The notes under the pieces are model-generated. The model searched no databases. It was given only the letters and a program-made list of their open reading frames with translations, and was not told where the DNA came from. Below are positions 29,226 through 37,526 of a stretch of DNA of 64,000 nt, piece after piece. Within the stretch, counting starts at the first letter, position 1; the number at the start of each line of letters is the position of its first letter. A program made the position numbers and the translations under genes. This DNA comes from Aureimonas endophytica (GTDB lineage Bacteria; Pseudomonadota; Alphaproteobacteria; Rhizobiales; Rhizobiaceae), in the NCBI RefSeq assembly GCF_014642635.1, contig NZ_BMIQ01000001.1:744001-808000 (forward strand), given 5' to 3'.

Positions 29226-31307
29226 CTAGCCGGCGCGGCGCGGCCAGGCGGCCTCCGGCAGGCCGTCGCGCAGCTCCGCCAGCCAGACATCGGCGAGACT
29301 GTCGGACGGGGCGCGCCAGTCGCCGCGCGGCGAGAGACTGCCGCCGGCCGAGATCTTCGGCCCGTTCGGAATGGCGCTGCGCTTGAACTGGCTGGTCTGG
29401 AAGAAGCGCCAGAGGAAGCTTTCCAGCCAGCGCGCGATGGTGGCGAGATCGTAGGCGTTCCTGCCGTCCTCGGGAAAGCCCGCCGGCCAGCGCCCTGCCG
29501 CCGCGTCGTGCCAGGCATGCCAGGCGAGGAAGGCCGTCTTCGAGGGCGGCAGCCCGTAGCGCAGGATATGGAACAGGAAGAAGTCGTGCAGCTCGTAGGG
29601 GCCGATCTTCGACTGCGTGCTCTGGATCACGCCGTCCTCGCCCGCCGGCACGAGTTCGGGTGAGATTTCGGTGGCGAGGATCGCCTTCAGCACCGTGCCG
29701 GCTTCCGGCCCGAGCTGGTCGGTCGCGACGGTCCAGCGGATCAGATACTGGATCAGCGTCTTGGCGAGCCCGGCATTCACCGCATAATGGCTCATCTGGT
29801 CGCCGACGCCATAGGTGCACCAGCCGAGCGCCAGTTCCGACAGGTCGCCGGTGCCGATGACGAAGCCGTCGCGATGATTGGCGAGACGGAACAGATAGTC
29901 GGTGCGCAGCCCCGCCTGCACGTTCTCGAAGGCGATGTCGTAGACGGGTTCGCCGCGCGCGAAGGGATGGCCCATATCGGTCAGCATCTGCCGCGCCGCC
30001 GGGCGGATGTCGATCTCGTGCGCCTCGACGCCGAGGGCACGCATCAGCGTCCAGGCATTGCCCTTCGTCTCGTCCCCCGTCGCGAAGCCCGGCATCGTAT
30101 AGGCAAGGATCGTGTCGCGCGGCCGGCCGAGGAGATCGCAGGCCTTCGCCGCGACGATGAGGGCCTGGGTCGAATCGAGGCCGCCCGAGACGCCGATCAC
30201 CATATGCCTGGCGCGCGTCGCCTCCAACCGCTTCACGAGGCCCTGCACCTGGATGTTGAAGCTCTCGTAGCAGTCCTGGTCGAGCCGTTCGGGCGTATCC
30301 GGCACGAAGGGGAAGCGCCGCTGCGCGCGGCGGAGCCCGACATCGGCGAAGCTCGGGCGGTGGGCGAAGCTCACGCTGCGGAAGCGGGTCTCGGGATGGC
30401 CAGCGCGCGCCGCCGCGTCGTTGAAGGTCGGCACCCGCATGCGCTCCAGGCGGATGCGCTGGACATCGACATCGGCGACGATGAGCTGGGGCTCGCGCGC
30501 GAAGCGCTCCGACCGGGCGAGAAGCTCGCCCATCTCGTGGATCGAGCCCTGCCCGTCCCAGGCGAGATCGGTGGTGCTCTCGCCGGTGCCGGCCGCCGAA
30601 TAGGCATAGGCGGCGATGCAGCGCATCGACTGCGAGGCCGACAGGAGCGAGCGGTCCTCGGCCTTGCCGACCGTGATCGGCGAGCCGGACAGATTGCAGA
30701 GGATCAGCGCGCCCGCCAGCGCCCCTTCCGTCGAAGGCGGGGTCGGCGCCCAATAGTCCTCGCAAATCTCGATATGGAAGACGAAATCGGCAAGATCCTC
30801 GGCCTTGAAGAGAAGATCGGTGCCGAAGGGCGCCTCCTGTCCGGCGAGTTCGATCGTCAGGCCGGACAGGCCATGGCCCGAGGCGAACCAGCGCTTCTCG
30901 TAATATTCGCGGTAGTTCGGCAGGAAGACCTTCGGCACGACGCCGAGAATGCGGCCACGGGCGAGTGCGATGGCGCAATTATAGAGGCGGCCGTTGCGCC
31001 GCACCGGGCCACCGACGAGGATGACGGGCTGGAGATCGCGCGTCGCCTCGGCGAGCCGCAGGACGGCCGCCTCGACGCCGCCGAGCAGCGCATCCTGAAG
31101 ATGCAGGTCGTCGATCGCATAACCGGAGAGATTGAGTTCCGGAAAGATCACGAGATCGACCGCCTCCCGCGCGGCGCGCTCGACGATCTCTTGCGCCGCC
31201 GCGCCGTTGCGGGCGGGATCGGCGACGGCGACGATCGGCGTCGCGACGCCGATCCGCACGAAGCCCTGCTGATGATGGGAATGGAAGCGGCGCGGATCGG
31301 GGGTCAT
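29226..31307 (-). CDS. nadE: Glutamine-dependent NAD+ synthetase
   Basis: The 693-residue enzyme makes NAD from deamido-NAD, ATP and glutamine. An N-terminal nitrilase-type glutaminase domain (about residues 10-290) carries Glu in IFPELNLSGY, Lys in VPKVFLPNYREYYE and the nucleophile Cys in HIEICEDYW. The C-terminal synthetase domain has the PP-loop motif GVSGGLDSTQA and GTGDLSELALGW. The length matches the actinobacterial/proteobacterial long form (about 680). The start is MTPDPRRFH at 31307; the upstream frame to 31451 is Arg/Pro-rich and unsupported. It is divergent from an HTH gene, with a perfect palindrome in between. Confidence 0.94.
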   Translation of the reverse strand: MTPDPRRFHSHHQQGFVRIGVATPIVAVADPARNGAAAQEIVERAAREAVDLVIFPELNLSGYAIDDLHLQDALLGGVEAAVLRLAEATRDLQPVILVGGPVRRNGRLYNCAIALARGRILGVVPKVFLPNYREYYEKRWFASGHGLSGLTIELAGQEAPFGTDLLFKAEDLADFVFHIEICEDYWAPTPPSTEGALAGALILCNLSGSPITVGKAEDRSLLSASQSMRCIAAYAYSAAGTGESTTDLAWDGQGSIHEMGELLARSERFAREPQLIVADVDVQRIRLERMRVPTFNDAAARAGHPETRFRSVSFAHRPSFADVGLRRAQRRFPFVPDTPERLDQDCYESFNIQVQGLVKRLEATRARHMVIGVSGGLDSTQALIVAAKACDLLGRPRDTILAYTMPGFATGDETKGNAWTLMRALGVEAHEIDIRPAARQMLTDMGHPFARGEPVYDIAFENVQAGLRTDYLFRLANHRDGFVIGTGDLSELALGWCTYGVGDQMSHYAVNAGLAKTLIQYLIRWTVATDQLGPEAGTVLKAILATEISPELVPAGEDGVIQSTQSKIGPYELHDFFLFHILRYGLPPSKTAFLAWHAWHDAAAGRWPAGFPEDGRNAYDLATIARWLESFLWRFFQTSQFKRSAIPNGPKISAGGSLSPRGDWRAPSDSLADVWLAELRDGLPEAAWPRRAG

Positions 31308-31413
31308 TCGCAGTGAACCGGTGGAACCGCCCGCAGAGATAGGCCGCCGGCCCGGCCAAAGAAATGGCCGACGGCGCGATGGCGCGCCGAGATCGGTGGA
31401 CGCGCACCGAAAA

Positions 31414-31440
31414 GAGAACAAACGTCTTGCGTTTGTTCTC
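31414..31440. promoter_or_regulatory. Perfect 11-bp inverted repeat (probable operator)
   Basis: GAGAACAAACG at 31414-31424 and CGTTTGTTCTC at 31430-31440 are exact reverse complements around TCTTG. The site sits in the divergent region, 107 bases from the nadE start and 61 bases from the start of the small HTH gene. It is AT-richer than its surroundings and has no T-run, so an operator is more likely than a terminator. Confidence 0.65.
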
Positions 31441-31500
31441 CGCCATGCCAAATCTTAAAGGACCCTGTCGTCGGACCGGAAACTGCGAAAGGCCTTGGCC

Positions 31501-31914
31501 GTGACCACATTGCGCGAATTCGAGGAAGCGTTGCGCGAACAGGGCCTCACCTCCGCGCTGTCCGTGCTGGAGACGCTGCGCGAGCGCGACAAGGCCAAGC
31601 GTTCGATTCGCCCCGCACGGCGCATCACCGGCAAGAAGATGACGCCCGACATCGCCCGGCGCATTCTCGAACTGCACGAGCAGACGAAGATGACCCAGCA
31701 GGAGATCGCCTTCCGCATCGGCGTCAACCAGGGCCGGGTGAACGAGGTGATCAAGCGCGGCAAGTGGCTGACCGAGGACCCGGCCGCGCCGGAGGCCGTG
31801 GCGCGCGACAAGGCGAAGGAGCGCATGCGCCGCCAGCGCGACGAGGTTCAGGCGCCGCGCCGCCGCGCCTCGAAGAAGGAAGGCCCGGCGCAGCTGATGT
31901 TCGGCGATTTCTGA
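31501..31914 (+). CDS. Small helix-turn-helix protein
   Basis: The 137-residue basic protein contains a helix-turn-helix in MTQQEIAFRIGVNQGRVNEVIKRGKW (about residues 60-85), followed by a highly charged Lys/Arg-rich tail ending in QLMFGDF. It is probably a DNA-binding regulator or nucleoid-associated protein; no specific family is recognised. I choose GTG at 31501 because AAAGG lies 8 bases upstream; a TTG two codons earlier is possible but too close to that site. The palindrome at 31414-31440 upstream is a candidate autoregulatory site. Confidence 0.7.
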   Translation: MTTLREFEEALREQGLTSALSVLETLRERDKAKRSIRPARRITGKKMTPDIARRILELHEQTKMTQQEIAFRIGVNQGRVNEVIKRGKWLTEDPAAPEAVARDKAKERMRRQRDEVQAPRRRASKKEGPAQLMFGDF

Positions 31915-32098
31915 ACGCCGCCGCTCGGCGCCGAGCGGCCGGCTCGCGCGATTCCGGGAGCGGCGACGATCCCCGCCTCACCCGCTCCGAACCGACGAGG
32001 CGAAGACGGCGGACCGATCGGCCGCAAGCGATCGTCGCCTCACGAAAGGCGCGTTTCGAGCCGCTTCATAGTGTCGATCAATCGAGGAGAGATTTGAA

Positions 32099-32174
32099 TG
32101 GCTCCCTGAGCAGGACTCGAACCTGCGACCATTCGATTAACAGTCGAACGCTCTACCAACTGAGCTATCAGGGA
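32099..32174 (-). tRNA. tRNA-Asn (GTT)
   Basis: The reverse complement folds as a 76-base cloverleaf: acceptor TCCCTGA/TCAGGGA, D-arm GCTC/GAGC, anticodon stem TTCGA/TCGAA with loop CTGTTAA (anticodon GTT), T-arm GCAGG/CCTGC with TTCGAGT, and an encoded CCA. Confidence 0.97.
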
Positions 32175-32342
32175 ACGCTGCCCGTTTCCGAGCGTGGGGC
32201 AGCGTATAGCGAAGGATTCCGAGCTTGCCAAGCCGGGTCGGCGAACTTTCCGGCGAGATTTCTGGGAACAAGGCGAGACCCGCCACATTCGCTTCCCATC
32301 TCTTGTCTCACCCCGCACGAGGCGCGAAGGAACTCAGATCGG

Positions 32343-32690
32343 ATGGAACGCAACCTGCCCCGCTTCTTCAGCCTGCGCGGGCGCCGGCTGGAAATCTTCG
32401 GTCGGGGCGTGACGCTTCCCGCCTCGCGGGCGGCGCGGATCGCCATCGGCATCCTGTTCATTATCGGCGGCTGCTTCGCCTTCCTGCCGATCCTTGGCGT
32501 CTGGATGATTCCGCTGGGGCTGATGATCCTGTCGATGGACATCGCCTTCGTGCGGCGGGGACGGCGGCGCACGGCGGTGCGCTGGGCCCGCTGGCGGGCG
32601 GAACGGCGTCGGCGCGCCGAGGCGAAGCTCGCCGTCCCGCCGGCACCGGTGGCCCCCCGCCCCGCCGCCCGGCCCTCGATCGAGGCCTGA
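32343..32690 (+). CDS. Small membrane protein with basic C-terminus, unknown
   Basis: The 115-residue protein starts at ATG 32343. Two hydrophobic helices (about residues 30-47 and 50-66) are joined by a short turn containing PILGVWMIPLG, reminiscent of small PGPGW-like membrane proteins, though this is not a firm assignment. The C-terminal 45 residues are Arg-rich then Ala/Pro-rich, so the tail is probably cytosolic. It lies between tRNA-Asn (opposite strand) and tRNA-Cys. Confidence 0.65.
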   Translation: MERNLPRFFSLRGRRLEIFGRGVTLPASRAARIAIGILFIIGGCFAFLPILGVWMIPLGLMILSMDIAFVRRGRRRTAVRWARWRAERRRRAEAKLAVPPAPVAPRPAARPSIEA

Positions 32691-32766
32691 GGCCGGCCGC
32701 CCGGCATTTCTCTTCGCACACGGCTCTTGCGGAACGATACGTGCTTCAGTAGGTAAGCCCCGGTGA

Positions 32767-32840
32767 GGCCTCGTGGCGGAGTGGTTACGCAGAGGACTGC
32801 AAATCCTTGTATTCCGGTTCGATTCCGGACGAGGCCTCCA
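32767..32840 (+). tRNA. tRNA-Cys (GCA)
   Basis: The 74 bases fold as a cloverleaf with acceptor GGCCTCG/CGAGGCC, anticodon loop ACTGCAA (anticodon GCA), T-arm with GGTTCGATTCC, discriminator T and an encoded CCA. It sits 150 bases upstream of the cysteine synthase gene. Confidence 0.96.
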
Positions 32841-32992
32841 ACGCGACGCCGGCAAGCGAGTCTTGGCCGGGCTTTTCTCTCGATCCTTGTAAATCACGGC
32901 TTTGCGCGGTTTCGGCGCGCCGATGATCCTTGCCAGGGGCGGATGCGGGCAATAGTTTCCCGCTCACCGCGAAAGGCTCGTTCGATCATCCC

Positions 32993-34036
32993 ATGTCCAG
33001 GCATCCCAACCTTCTCGGCGCGATCGGCAACACGCCGCTGATCCGGCTCAATCGGGCTTCGGAGGAGACGGGCTGCGAGATCTACGGCAAGGCCGAATTC
33101 ATGAATCCCGGCCAGTCGGTGAAGGACCGCGCGGGCCTGTTCATCATTCAGGACGCCGAGAAGAAGGGGCTCCTGGAGCCGGGCGGCATCATCGTCGAAG
33201 GCACGGCGGGCAATACCGGCATCGGCCTGTCGCTCGTCGCCGATGTCCTCGGCTACCGCACCGTGATCGTTATTCCCGACACGCAGAGCCAGGAGAAGAA
33301 GGATGCGCTGCGGCTGATGGGCGCCGAGCTGGTGGAAGTGCCGGCCGTGCCCTATCGCGATCCGAACAATTACGTGAAGCTCTCCGGCCGCCTTGCCGAA
33401 CAGCTCGCCGCCACGCATCCGCAAGGCGCGATCTGGGCCAACCAGTTCGACAATGTCGCCAATCGCGACGGCCATGTCGTGACGACGGCCGAGGAGATCT
33501 GGAGCGCGACCGGCGGCCAGGTCGACGGCTTCGTCTGCGCCGTCGGCACCGGCGGCACGCTCGCCGGCACGGCCGAGGGGCTGAAGAAGCATAGCGGCCA
33601 TATCAAGATCGGGCTGGCCGATCCGATGGGCGCGGCGCTCTACAGCTACTACACGACCGGCGAGTTGCGATCCGAGGGCTCCTCGATCACCGAGGGCATC
33701 GGCCAGGGCCGCATCACCGCCAATCTCGAAGGCTTCCATCCCGACTTCGCCTATCAGATCCCGGACGAGGAGGCGGTGCGGATCATCTTCGACCTCCTCA
33801 CCGAAGAGGGGCTCTGTCTCGGCGGCTCGTCGGGGGTCAATATCGCCGGCGCGATCCGCATGGCGCGCGAGATGGGTCCCGGCCACACGATCGTGACCAT
33901 CCTCTGCGACTACGGCAACCGCTATCAGTCGAAGCTCTTCAACCCGGACTTCCTGCGTTCGAAGAACCTGCCGGTGCCGGCCTGGATGGAGCCGCGCGAG
34001 CGCGGCTTCGACATTCCCTTCCTGCCTTCCGCCTGA
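32993..34036 (+). CDS. cysK: Cysteine synthase (O-acetylserine sulfhydrylase)
   Basis: This 347-residue PLP enzyme makes cysteine from O-acetylserine and sulfide. PLP-binding Lys44 is in GQSVKDRAG; the phosphate/substrate loops are EGTAGNTGIG and VGTGGTLAG, and the PLP-ring Ser is in CLGGSSGVNIAGA. The asparagine loop reads GTAGNT, not the TSGNT of standard CysK, and the protein is about 30 residues longer than E. coli CysK, placing it in a longer alphaproteobacterial subgroup. The start at 32993 has only a distant AAAGG. Its TGA overlaps the ATG of the next gene by one base, so translation is coupled to the alanyl-tRNA editing gene. Confidence 0.9.
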   Translation: MSRHPNLLGAIGNTPLIRLNRASEETGCEIYGKAEFMNPGQSVKDRAGLFIIQDAEKKGLLEPGGIIVEGTAGNTGIGLSLVADVLGYRTVIVIPDTQSQEKKDALRLMGAELVEVPAVPYRDPNNYVKLSGRLAEQLAATHPQGAIWANQFDNVANRDGHVVTTAEEIWSATGGQVDGFVCAVGTGGTLAGTAEGLKKHSGHIKIGLADPMGAALYSYYTTGELRSEGSSITEGIGQGRITANLEGFHPDFAYQIPDEEAVRIIFDLLTEEGLCLGGSSGVNIAGAIRMAREMGPGHTIVTILCDYGNRYQSKLFNPDFLRSKNLPVPAWMEPRERGFDIPFLPSA

Positions 34037-34767
34037 TGGACACGAGGCAGCTCTACCAGGACGACGCCTATCTGACCGCGACGGAGGCGATACTCCTGCG
34101 GATCGAGGGCGCGCGCGGCCTCGTCTTCGATCGCACGGTCTTCTTCGCCGCCGGCGGCGGCCAGCCGGGCGATACGGGGCGCATCATCTGGCCGGGCGGC
34201 GCGTTGCGGGTCGCCGAAAGCGTCTATGGCGCCGACCGCAGCGCCATCCTCGCGCCGGCCGAGGGCGACGGCCCCTTGCCGGCGCCGGGCGAGACGTTGC
34301 GGCTCGAACTCGACTGGGCGCGGCGCCACAAGCTGATGCGCATGCACACGGCCTGCCATCTTCTTTCCGTCGTCTGCCCCTTTCCGGTCACGGGAGCGGC
34401 GGTCGGCGAGGAGGAGAGCCGCATCGATTTCGACATCCCCGAAGCCGAGGCCGACAAGGCGGCGGTGACGGAACGGCTGATGGCGCTCGTCACCGCCGAT
34501 CATCCCGTCTTCACGCGCTGGATCACCGATGCCGAGCTCGACGCCAATCCGGGTCTCGTGGAATCCGCCAATGTGCGCCCGCCGCGCGGCTCCGGCCGCA
34601 TCCGCCTCGTCTGCATCGGAACGGACGGCGCGATCGACACGCAGCCCTGCGGCGGCACGCATGTGCGCTCGACGGGCGAAATCGGTGACGTACATATCGG
34701 CAAGATCGAGAAGAAGGGTAAGAGCAACCGGCGCTTCCGCATTCGATTCGGTCGGGCGCCCGCCTGA
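34036..34767 (+). CDS. Alanyl-tRNA editing protein (AlaX-type)
   Basis: The 243-residue protein corresponds to the editing half of alanyl-tRNA synthetase, which hydrolyses Ser- or Gly-tRNA-Ala. The first zinc-ligand pair is His104 and His108 in HTACHLL; the second is Cys205 and His209 in QPCGGTHV. A TGXXXR-like GGGQPGDTG loop lies at about residues 40-48. No synthetase domain is present, so it acts in trans. It overlaps cysK by one base and is followed by the sulfurtransferase gene, linking translational quality control to cysteine metabolism. Confidence 0.9.
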   Translation: MDTRQLYQDDAYLTATEAILLRIEGARGLVFDRTVFFAAGGGQPGDTGRIIWPGGALRVAESVYGADRSAILAPAEGDGPLPAPGETLRLELDWARRHKLMRMHTACHLLSVVCPFPVTGAAVGEEESRIDFDIPEAEADKAAVTERLMALVTADHPVFTRWITDAELDANPGLVESANVRPPRGSGRIRLVCIGTDGAIDTQPCGGTHVRSTGEIGDVHIGKIEKKGKSNRRFRIRFGRAPA

Positions 34768-34791
34768 TAGGCGGACCGAAAGGATAATTCC

Positions 34792-35652
34792 ATGGGCAGC
34801 AATCCCCATCTGATCCCGCCCGAGGCGCTGTCTGGCCTCCTCGGCTCCGACGGGCTGTCGATCGTCGATGCCTCCTGGTATCTGCCGGCGCAGAATCGCG
34901 ACGCGCGCGCCGAATTTCTGGAGGGTCACATTCCGGGGGCGGTCTTCTTCGACCAGGACGCGGTGGTCGATCCGGCGGCGAGCCTGCCCCATAGCCTACC
35001 CTCGCCGGAGGTCTTCGCCGCGGCGGTCGGCCGGCTCGGCATCCGGGAGACCGATTCGATCGTCGTCTATGACGGCATGGGGCTGTTCTCGGCGCCCCGC
35101 GTCTGGTGGCTGTTCCGCACCTTCGGCGCGAAGGACGTGCGGATTCTCGACGGCGGCTTTCCGGACTGGCGCGCGGCGGGTCTCACCATCCGTTCGGGCG
35201 AGGCGGTGCTCCAGCCCCGCCAGTTCACCCCGCATTTCGACGCCGGGGCCGTCGTCGCTCTCGCCGAGATGCGCGAGCATGTTTCCGCCGGGGACGTCCA
35301 GATCGCCGATGCCCGCTCGCGCGAGCGCTTCGAGGGACGCGCGCCGGAGCCGCGCGCCGGCGTGCGCTCCGGCCATATGCCGGGCGCCCGCTCCCTTCCC
35401 TTCACCGAACTCGTGGCGGACGGACGGCTGAAGCCCTCCGAGGGCCTGCGGCAGGCCTTCGCCGGCGCCGGGCTCGATCCGGCGGCGCCGGTCGTCACCT
35501 CCTGCGGCTCGGGCGTCACCGCCGCCGTGATCAGCCTCGCCCTGGCCTCGCTCGGCAACGACGCGGCCAAGCTCTATGACGGGTCCTGGACCGAATGGGG
35601 TTCGGCCTCGGATACGCCGGTCGAGACCGGACCGGCGCCGGTGCGCCCTTGA
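34792..35652 (+). CDS. sseA: 3-mercaptopyruvate sulfurtransferase
   Basis: The 286-residue protein has two rhodanese domains (about residues 10-140 and 160-280). The catalytic Cys238 lies in the loop CGSGVTAAV, and CG[S/T]GVTA marks mercaptopyruvate sulfurtransferase over thiosulfate sulfurtransferase. It would transfer sulfur from 3-mercaptopyruvate to thiol or cyanide acceptors. AAAGGA lies 8 bases before the ATG. The gene is part of a run starting with cysK, and the GNAT gene downstream overlaps its stop codon. Confidence 0.93.
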   Translation: MGSNPHLIPPEALSGLLGSDGLSIVDASWYLPAQNRDARAEFLEGHIPGAVFFDQDAVVDPAASLPHSLPSPEVFAAAVGRLGIRETDSIVVYDGMGLFSAPRVWWLFRTFGAKDVRILDGGFPDWRAAGLTIRSGEAVLQPRQFTPHFDAGAVVALAEMREHVSAGDVQIADARSRERFEGRAPEPRAGVRSGHMPGARSLPFTELVADGRLKPSEGLRQAFAGAGLDPAAPVVTSCGSGVTAAVISLALASLGNDAAKLYDGSWTEWGSASDTPVETGPAPVRP

Positions 35653-36170
35653 CCCATCTCGTCAAGGCAGTCGTCTCGCTGATGGAGCGGCGCGGCCCGG
35701 CGCCGCGCGTCGCGCCGCCGCGCGTCGGGGCGGATCTGGTGCTGCGCGACTATGCGCGCATTCCGCTGGACCTCTACCGCCATCTCTACGATGCCGTCGG
35801 CCGGCCGCATCACTGGACCTCGCGCCTTCTGCCGGACGCGGCGCTGAGCGCGCAGATCCATGCCCCCGGCATGGCGGTCTTCGTCCTCGAAGCGGACGGA
35901 CGCCCCGTCGGCTGGTTCGAGCTCGAAGCCAGCCGGCAGGGACGGCGCACGCGCATCGTCCATTTCGGCATCATGCCGGAATTTCGCGGCCAGGGCTTCG
36001 CCCGCCATCTCCTGGCGCGGGCGATCGAGGCCGCCCTCGCGACCGGCGCTGAGGTCGTGACCCTCGAGACGAACTCGCTCGACCATCCGGCCGCCCTGCC
36101 CCTTTATACCGAAGCCGGCTTCGTCTGCGTCGACAAACGCTTCGTCGCGACGCCCGCGATCGAGGACTGA
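35649..36170 (+). CDS. GNAT family N-acetyltransferase
   Basis: The product has 173 residues if translation starts at TTG 35649, which overlaps the sulfurtransferase stop by 4 bases; ATG at 35682 is the alternative. A GNAT fold is evident, with the acetyl-CoA binding loop in MPEFRGQGFARHLLARAIE and the C-terminal YTEAGFVCVDKR. The N-terminal part resembles a family seen in alphaproteobacteria with TSRLLPDAAL, but the acceptor substrate is unknown. It probably belongs to the cysK transcription unit and is followed 5 bases later by a hydrolase gene. Confidence 0.8.
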   Translation: MTHLVKAVVSLMERRGPAPRVAPPRVGADLVLRDYARIPLDLYRHLYDAVGRPHHWTSRLLPDAALSAQIHAPGMAVFVLEADGRPVGWFELEASRQGRRTRIVHFGIMPEFRGQGFARHLLARAIEAALATGAEVVTLETNSLDHPAALPLYTEAGFVCVDKRFVATPAIED

Positions 36171-36175
36171 TCATC

Positions 36176-37177
36176 ATGGCCAAGCGCCGGGCCGGCACCA
36201 TTCTGCGGATCCTCGTGGCCGTTCTCGCCCTTCTCGCGATCGTTCTCGGCGCGCTCTGGCTTTTCGGCCCGCGCGAGCCGGCGACCTATGCGATCCGTTT
36301 CGACCCGGCGGTCATCGGCCCGGACCCGGACGCCTATCTTGCCCGCACGGAAGCCGACGTGCCGAATCTGCGCCCCGAAGCGGCGAAGGAGATCGTCTGG
36401 GCCTATCCGGCGAGCCATGCCCGCACGCCGCTCGCCATCGTCTTCATCCACGGCTTCTCGGCCTCGAAGGGCGAGCTTCGCCCCCTGCCCGATCTCGTGG
36501 CGAAGGCGCTCGGCGCCAATCTCTTCTATACCCGCCTCGCCGGGCATGGCCGCGACGGCGCGGCGATGCCGCAGGCCAATGTCGACGACTGGATGAACGA
36601 CGTCGCGGAAGCCCTCGCCATCGGACACCGCCTCGGCGAGCGGGTCGTCGTCATGGGCAATTCGACCGGCAGCACGCTCGCGATCCTCGCGGCCAGCGAT
36701 CCGACCCTGTCGCGGGAGATCGCCGGTCTCGTGCTCCTTGCGCCGAACCTGCGCGTCAACAACCGCTGGAGCTTCGTGCTCGACCTGCCCTTCGCCCGCG
36801 ACTTCGCGCCCTGGCTGTTCGGCGAGGAGCGCGGCGAGGCCTCGGCCGATCCGCGCGTCAACGCCGTCTGGACCGCGCCCTATCCGAGCGTCGCGGTCCT
36901 GCCGATGGGCGCGGCGGTGCGCGCCGCCCGGACCAGCGACATCGCCGCGATCAAGATCCCGGCGCTGTTCCTGTTCTCGCCGAACGACAAGGTGGTCGAT
37001 CCGGAAGCGACCCGCCGCGTCATTGAGCGCTGGACCGCGCCGAAGGAGGCGGTGGAAGTCACCGACAGCCAGACGGCGGATCAACATATTCTGGCCGGCG
37101 ATCTCCTGTCGCCGAACACGACGCAGCCGCTGGCGACGCGCATCGCCGCTTGGATCGCGGCGCTGCCGAAGTCCTGA
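36176..37177 (+). CDS. Membrane-anchored alpha/beta hydrolase
   Basis: The 333-residue protein opens with a hydrophobic helix (residues 10-29) that should anchor it in the inner membrane with the catalytic part outside. The hydrolase core has the oxyanion-type IHGFSASKGE, the nucleophile Ser163 in MGNSTGS, an acidic residue in FSPNDKVVD and a C-terminal His in DQHILAGD. These form a plausible catalytic triad. The family is broad (esterases, lipases), so no substrate is proposed. It is the last gene of the run that begins at cysK and is convergent with the DUF1127 gene. Confidence 0.8.
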   Translation: MAKRRAGTILRILVAVLALLAIVLGALWLFGPREPATYAIRFDPAVIGPDPDAYLARTEADVPNLRPEAAKEIVWAYPASHARTPLAIVFIHGFSASKGELRPLPDLVAKALGANLFYTRLAGHGRDGAAMPQANVDDWMNDVAEALAIGHRLGERVVVMGNSTGSTLAILAASDPTLSREIAGLVLLAPNLRVNNRWSFVLDLPFARDFAPWLFGEERGEASADPRVNAVWTAPYPSVAVLPMGAAVRAARTSDIAAIKIPALFLFSPNDKVVDPEATRRVIERWTAPKEAVEVTDSQTADQHILAGDLLSPNTTQPLATRIAAWIAALPKS

Positions 37178-37186
37178 GAACCCGTC

Positions 37187-37435
37187 TCAGTCGAGATGGA
37201 AGGAGCGATGCGCCTCGCGCAGCGCGTCCGGCCGACTGACGCCGATGTCGCGAAGCTGGTCGTCGGTCAGGTCCAGGAGATCCCGCCGCGAGCGCCGCAG
37301 CAGCGTCCGCCGCAACCAGGCGCGACAGCCAAGAAGCAGCGCTTCGGCCGGCGACGGCACGCGCCAGCCGGCCGCGACAGGCCGCGTCGGCCACCAGGAC
37401 CGATTCAATCCGTCGTCCCAATCGTCCTTGAACAT
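37187..37435 (-). CDS. DUF1127 family small protein
   Basis: The 82-residue protein starts at ATG 37435. Its C-terminal half is the DUF1127 module, with RRDLLDLTDDQLRDIGVSR; the N-terminal 45 residues are polar and Trp-containing. DUF1127 proteins are small Arg-rich proteins, some of which act in phosphate or RNA-related regulation, but the role here is unknown. It is divergent from a MocR regulator, and repeated operator-like sequences lie between the two start codons. Confidence 0.85.
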   Translation of the reverse strand: MFKDDWDDGLNRSWWPTRPVAAGWRVPSPAEALLLGCRAWLRRTLLRRSRRDLLDLTDDQLRDIGVSRPDALREAHRSFHLD

Positions 37436-37436
37436 A

Positions 37437-37526
37437 TTGTCACCCAAACATTCCCGTAAAGCGGTGACAATTTGTACGATTGACCTCATCAGCCGCGCAA
37501 GATAGCTTTTTGTCACCATGACAAAA
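37437..37526. promoter_or_regulatory. TTGTCACC repeats between DUF1127 and MocR genes
   Basis: TTGTCACC occurs at 37437-37444 and 37510-37517, and its reverse complement GGTGACAA at 37463-37470. In addition TTTTGTCA (37508-37515) and TGACAAAA (37519-37526) form a perfect 8-bp inverted repeat separated by CCA, centred on the MocR start codon. GntR/MocR regulators typically bind such direct or inverted repeats in divergent promoters, so these are likely sites for the MocR protein itself. Confidence 0.7.

Noticed and set aside
31414-31440. LexA (SOS) box
   Set aside because: The alphaproteobacterial form is a direct repeat GTTC-N7-GTTC; here the halves are inverted and the needed second GTTC is absent.
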